A stretch of DNA of 64,000 nt from Pontederia crassipes (Eukaryota > Streptophyta > Magnoliopsida > Commelinales > Pontederiaceae): assembly GCA_030549335.1 (NCBI GenBank), contig CM060198.1, forward strand, positions 47,767,353-47,831,352, read 5' to 3'. The notes below the pieces were generated by a model. The model was given only the letters and a program-made list of their open reading frames with translations, ran no database searches and was not told where the DNA came from. The position numbers and the translations under genes are program-made. Within the stretch, counting starts at the first letter, position 1. Each line of letters begins with the position of its first letter. This document shows positions 62,400-64,000 of this stretch, one piece after another.

Positions 62400-62700
62400 G
62401 TACATTGGATGGGCAGGTAGCTGCACTGAGGAGACAGTGTACTTACTGGTGTTAAATACCACTGTTCCTGGACCACGGGCCCTCTCCCACCTGTGCTCCG
62501 AATAAGAGTGACGCAAGGAACGCACTCTTCCCCCAAGGGAGCATATGTGAATTTCATTGTTATGTGGAACATGTAGCTTAGCTGAGGAGACAGTGAACCT
62601 ACGGGTTCGTAACGACCACTGCTCTTGGAATGCAGACCTTCTCCCACCTGCATTCCGAAAAGGTTATGCCTGAGAGTACACCTTCCCTATTATGGGCATC
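62400..62700. repeat. Diverged two-copy repeat in the Ty3 LTR
   Basis: Both copies carry GAGGAGACAGTG, CCACTG, CTCTCCCACCTG or CTTCTCCCACCTG and a later CTTCCC/CTTCCCC block, about 170-180 bp apart. Confidence 0.7.
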
Positions 62701-64000
62701 CTGACAATATTCAAGGCAGAGACACCTCTAGCTTCCTAATTAATTAAAGTCGAGCTCACATAGGATAACGAACATCAAGGATCTCATAGTAATGTAAAAT
62801 GCGTAGTCCCACACAGAGTATAACAGAGCATGATAACGAACAACAGAGCATGGTAAATGACAATAGAACAAAGCAATGAATATCAGAGCATAGTAATGAA
62901 TCACAGAGTATAGCATTGTATAAAACATTGTTAAAGTAATGAACAAAGTATTTGATCGTTGATTATCATTTCATCATCTATGACTCTATGAGTATCGAGC
63001 GTTAGCTCACGGGCATTCCATGCTCCTGTTTTGGGATTTTGTAGGTGAGAACCCTGCTTAGGGAGGAGGTGGATGATGCAGAGCTCCAGAGTGGCGACAC
63101 ATGACTTACAACATCACTATAGCTTTCCGCCATTTTATTCTGCATTTGAATTATCGGATGTTGTAAATATGAAATATTTGAATTTTCCTTTTTAGCCTTG
63201 TTTATGTTGATATTCTCAGAACCATTGAACTATCCTTGTTTCCGTATTTCTTTCGAATTATCTCATGTCATGTGACATTTATTGATTCACAACGATATTT
63301 CTTCCGCATTTTTTTATATTGTTATCATTCTCTATCATTTCCTTTGTCACGTGGGTCACTTGTTGACCAGTCAAAGTCCAAGTCAAAGTCAAAGTAGTCA
63401 TAGGCAGTGAGTAGCACTCCCTTGGTCAGTCTGACCGTCAGCGTGACGGGAGGGCGGATTTTGGGAGCGTTATTGTTTGGTATCAGAGCCTAAGTTCTTG
63501 GCTCCCCAATGTTCATAGTAGAGCATAGACCAAAGCAGTGTCAGAATTATTCATAATAGAGTATAGTTCATTGCATTGTTATCATTGTGCATAGTGTCTC
63601 ATGGTCATTATAAAATCATGTGCAAGCGTCCTGAGCAACTGCGACTCCACTCCTCAAGTAAGTACTGAATAAATTCTTTATAGAGATTTTTAATTTATTC
63701 AGTCATATTATTTCCATAGATGCCTCCCCATGTATTGAATGATGAGGCTGAGAACCCTAACAATGAGGGAATCCAGAATCCCCCACCTCAGCCAGAACGT
63801 CAGGAAAGACCACTACCTCCCTTGTGCATTATACAAGAGTTCTGGAAGTTAAAGCCGCCTACCTATAGTGGCGAAGGAGACATGGAAGTGGCAGAAGAGT
63901 GGATTGACACTATGGAGGACAAATTTGAACTCCTAGACTGCCCGAAGCACAAACGAGTGATATTCGCTGTCGACACCCTCGCCAAGGCTGCAAAAGATTG

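Larger units (their letters stand above)
61031..64000 (+). mobile_element. Ty3 (Tekay/Del-like) element: 5' LTR, primer site and gag start, runs off right edge (fossil)
   Basis: The probable LTR spans 61031 (TGTAATACTT) to about 63475. A primer site for initiator-Met tRNA (TGGTATCAGAGC) lies at 63478-63489. Gag opens with ATG at 63720 and stays open to the edge, with the retrotransposon-gag block FWKLKPPTYSGEGDMEVAEE and KHKRVIFAVDTLAKAAKD. A TATA-like CTATAAAG lies near 61202. The LTR contains CGGTCGACCG palindromes (61600-61990), 39-bp tandem units (61998-62190) and a two-copy repeat of about 175 bp (62400-62700). What is visible looks whole, but the element is cut by the window. Confidence 0.8.

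Overview
The window looks like nuclear DNA of a flowering plant, probably a monocot. It holds split genes with GT-AG introns from plant-specific families (neprosin peptidase, Golgi UDP-sugar transporter, cytosolic ascorbate peroxidase), and most of the remaining sequence is CACTA, MULE, LINE, SINE and LTR elements. The monocot guess rests mainly on the sharply GC-rich first exon of the transporter gene beside AT-rich introns; no species can be named from the sequence alone.

Layout. 0-3.3 kb: the end of a Ty1/copia-like element (minus strand) and a Ty3 (TAT/Athila-like) 3' region with LTR. 3.4-8.8 kb: a decayed L1-type LINE on the minus strand. 9.5-10.6 kb: a small CACTA element with a perfect 3-bp target duplication. 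10.8-12.2 kb: a tandem array whose units can fold on themselves, ending in an AAT microsatellite. 12.6-16.0 kb: a complete seven-exon neprosin-family gene with a SINE in intron 4. 18.5-22.0 kb: a 3.4-kb solo Ty3-type LTR. 22.0-37.5 kb: a nest in which an outer CACTA-like element carries a DAHP synthase gene fragment and is interrupted by a second CACTA element (22389-35070). The second element keeps only the Ptta/En/Spm-type ORF1 and has itself received a small gag-only copia element and another solo Ty3 LTR. 37.6-39.4 kb: a MULE-like element with roughly 300-bp inverted repeats. 40.8-45.9 kb: a four-exon UDP-arabinofuranose-type Golgi transporter gene. 47.3-57.2 kb: a minus-strand cytosolic ascorbate peroxidase gene whose intron 3 is swollen to 8.3 kb by a full-length L1-type LINE, itself split by a CACTA element. 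60.3-60.5 kb: two exons of a REVEILLE-type MYB gene fragment. 61.0-64.0 kb: 5' LTR, primer site and gag start of a Ty3 element that runs off the right edge.

Three host genes look real. The neprosin gene and the transporter gene appear intact. The peroxidase has all active-site residues, but the start of exon 7 cannot be joined in frame, so it may be damaged. The genes show no functional link to one another. The main interest lies in the nested insertions, two gene fragments, a neprosin that seems to lack a conserved glutamate, and repeated palindromic motifs shared by unrelated elements. No wholly new system can be demonstrated from the sequence.
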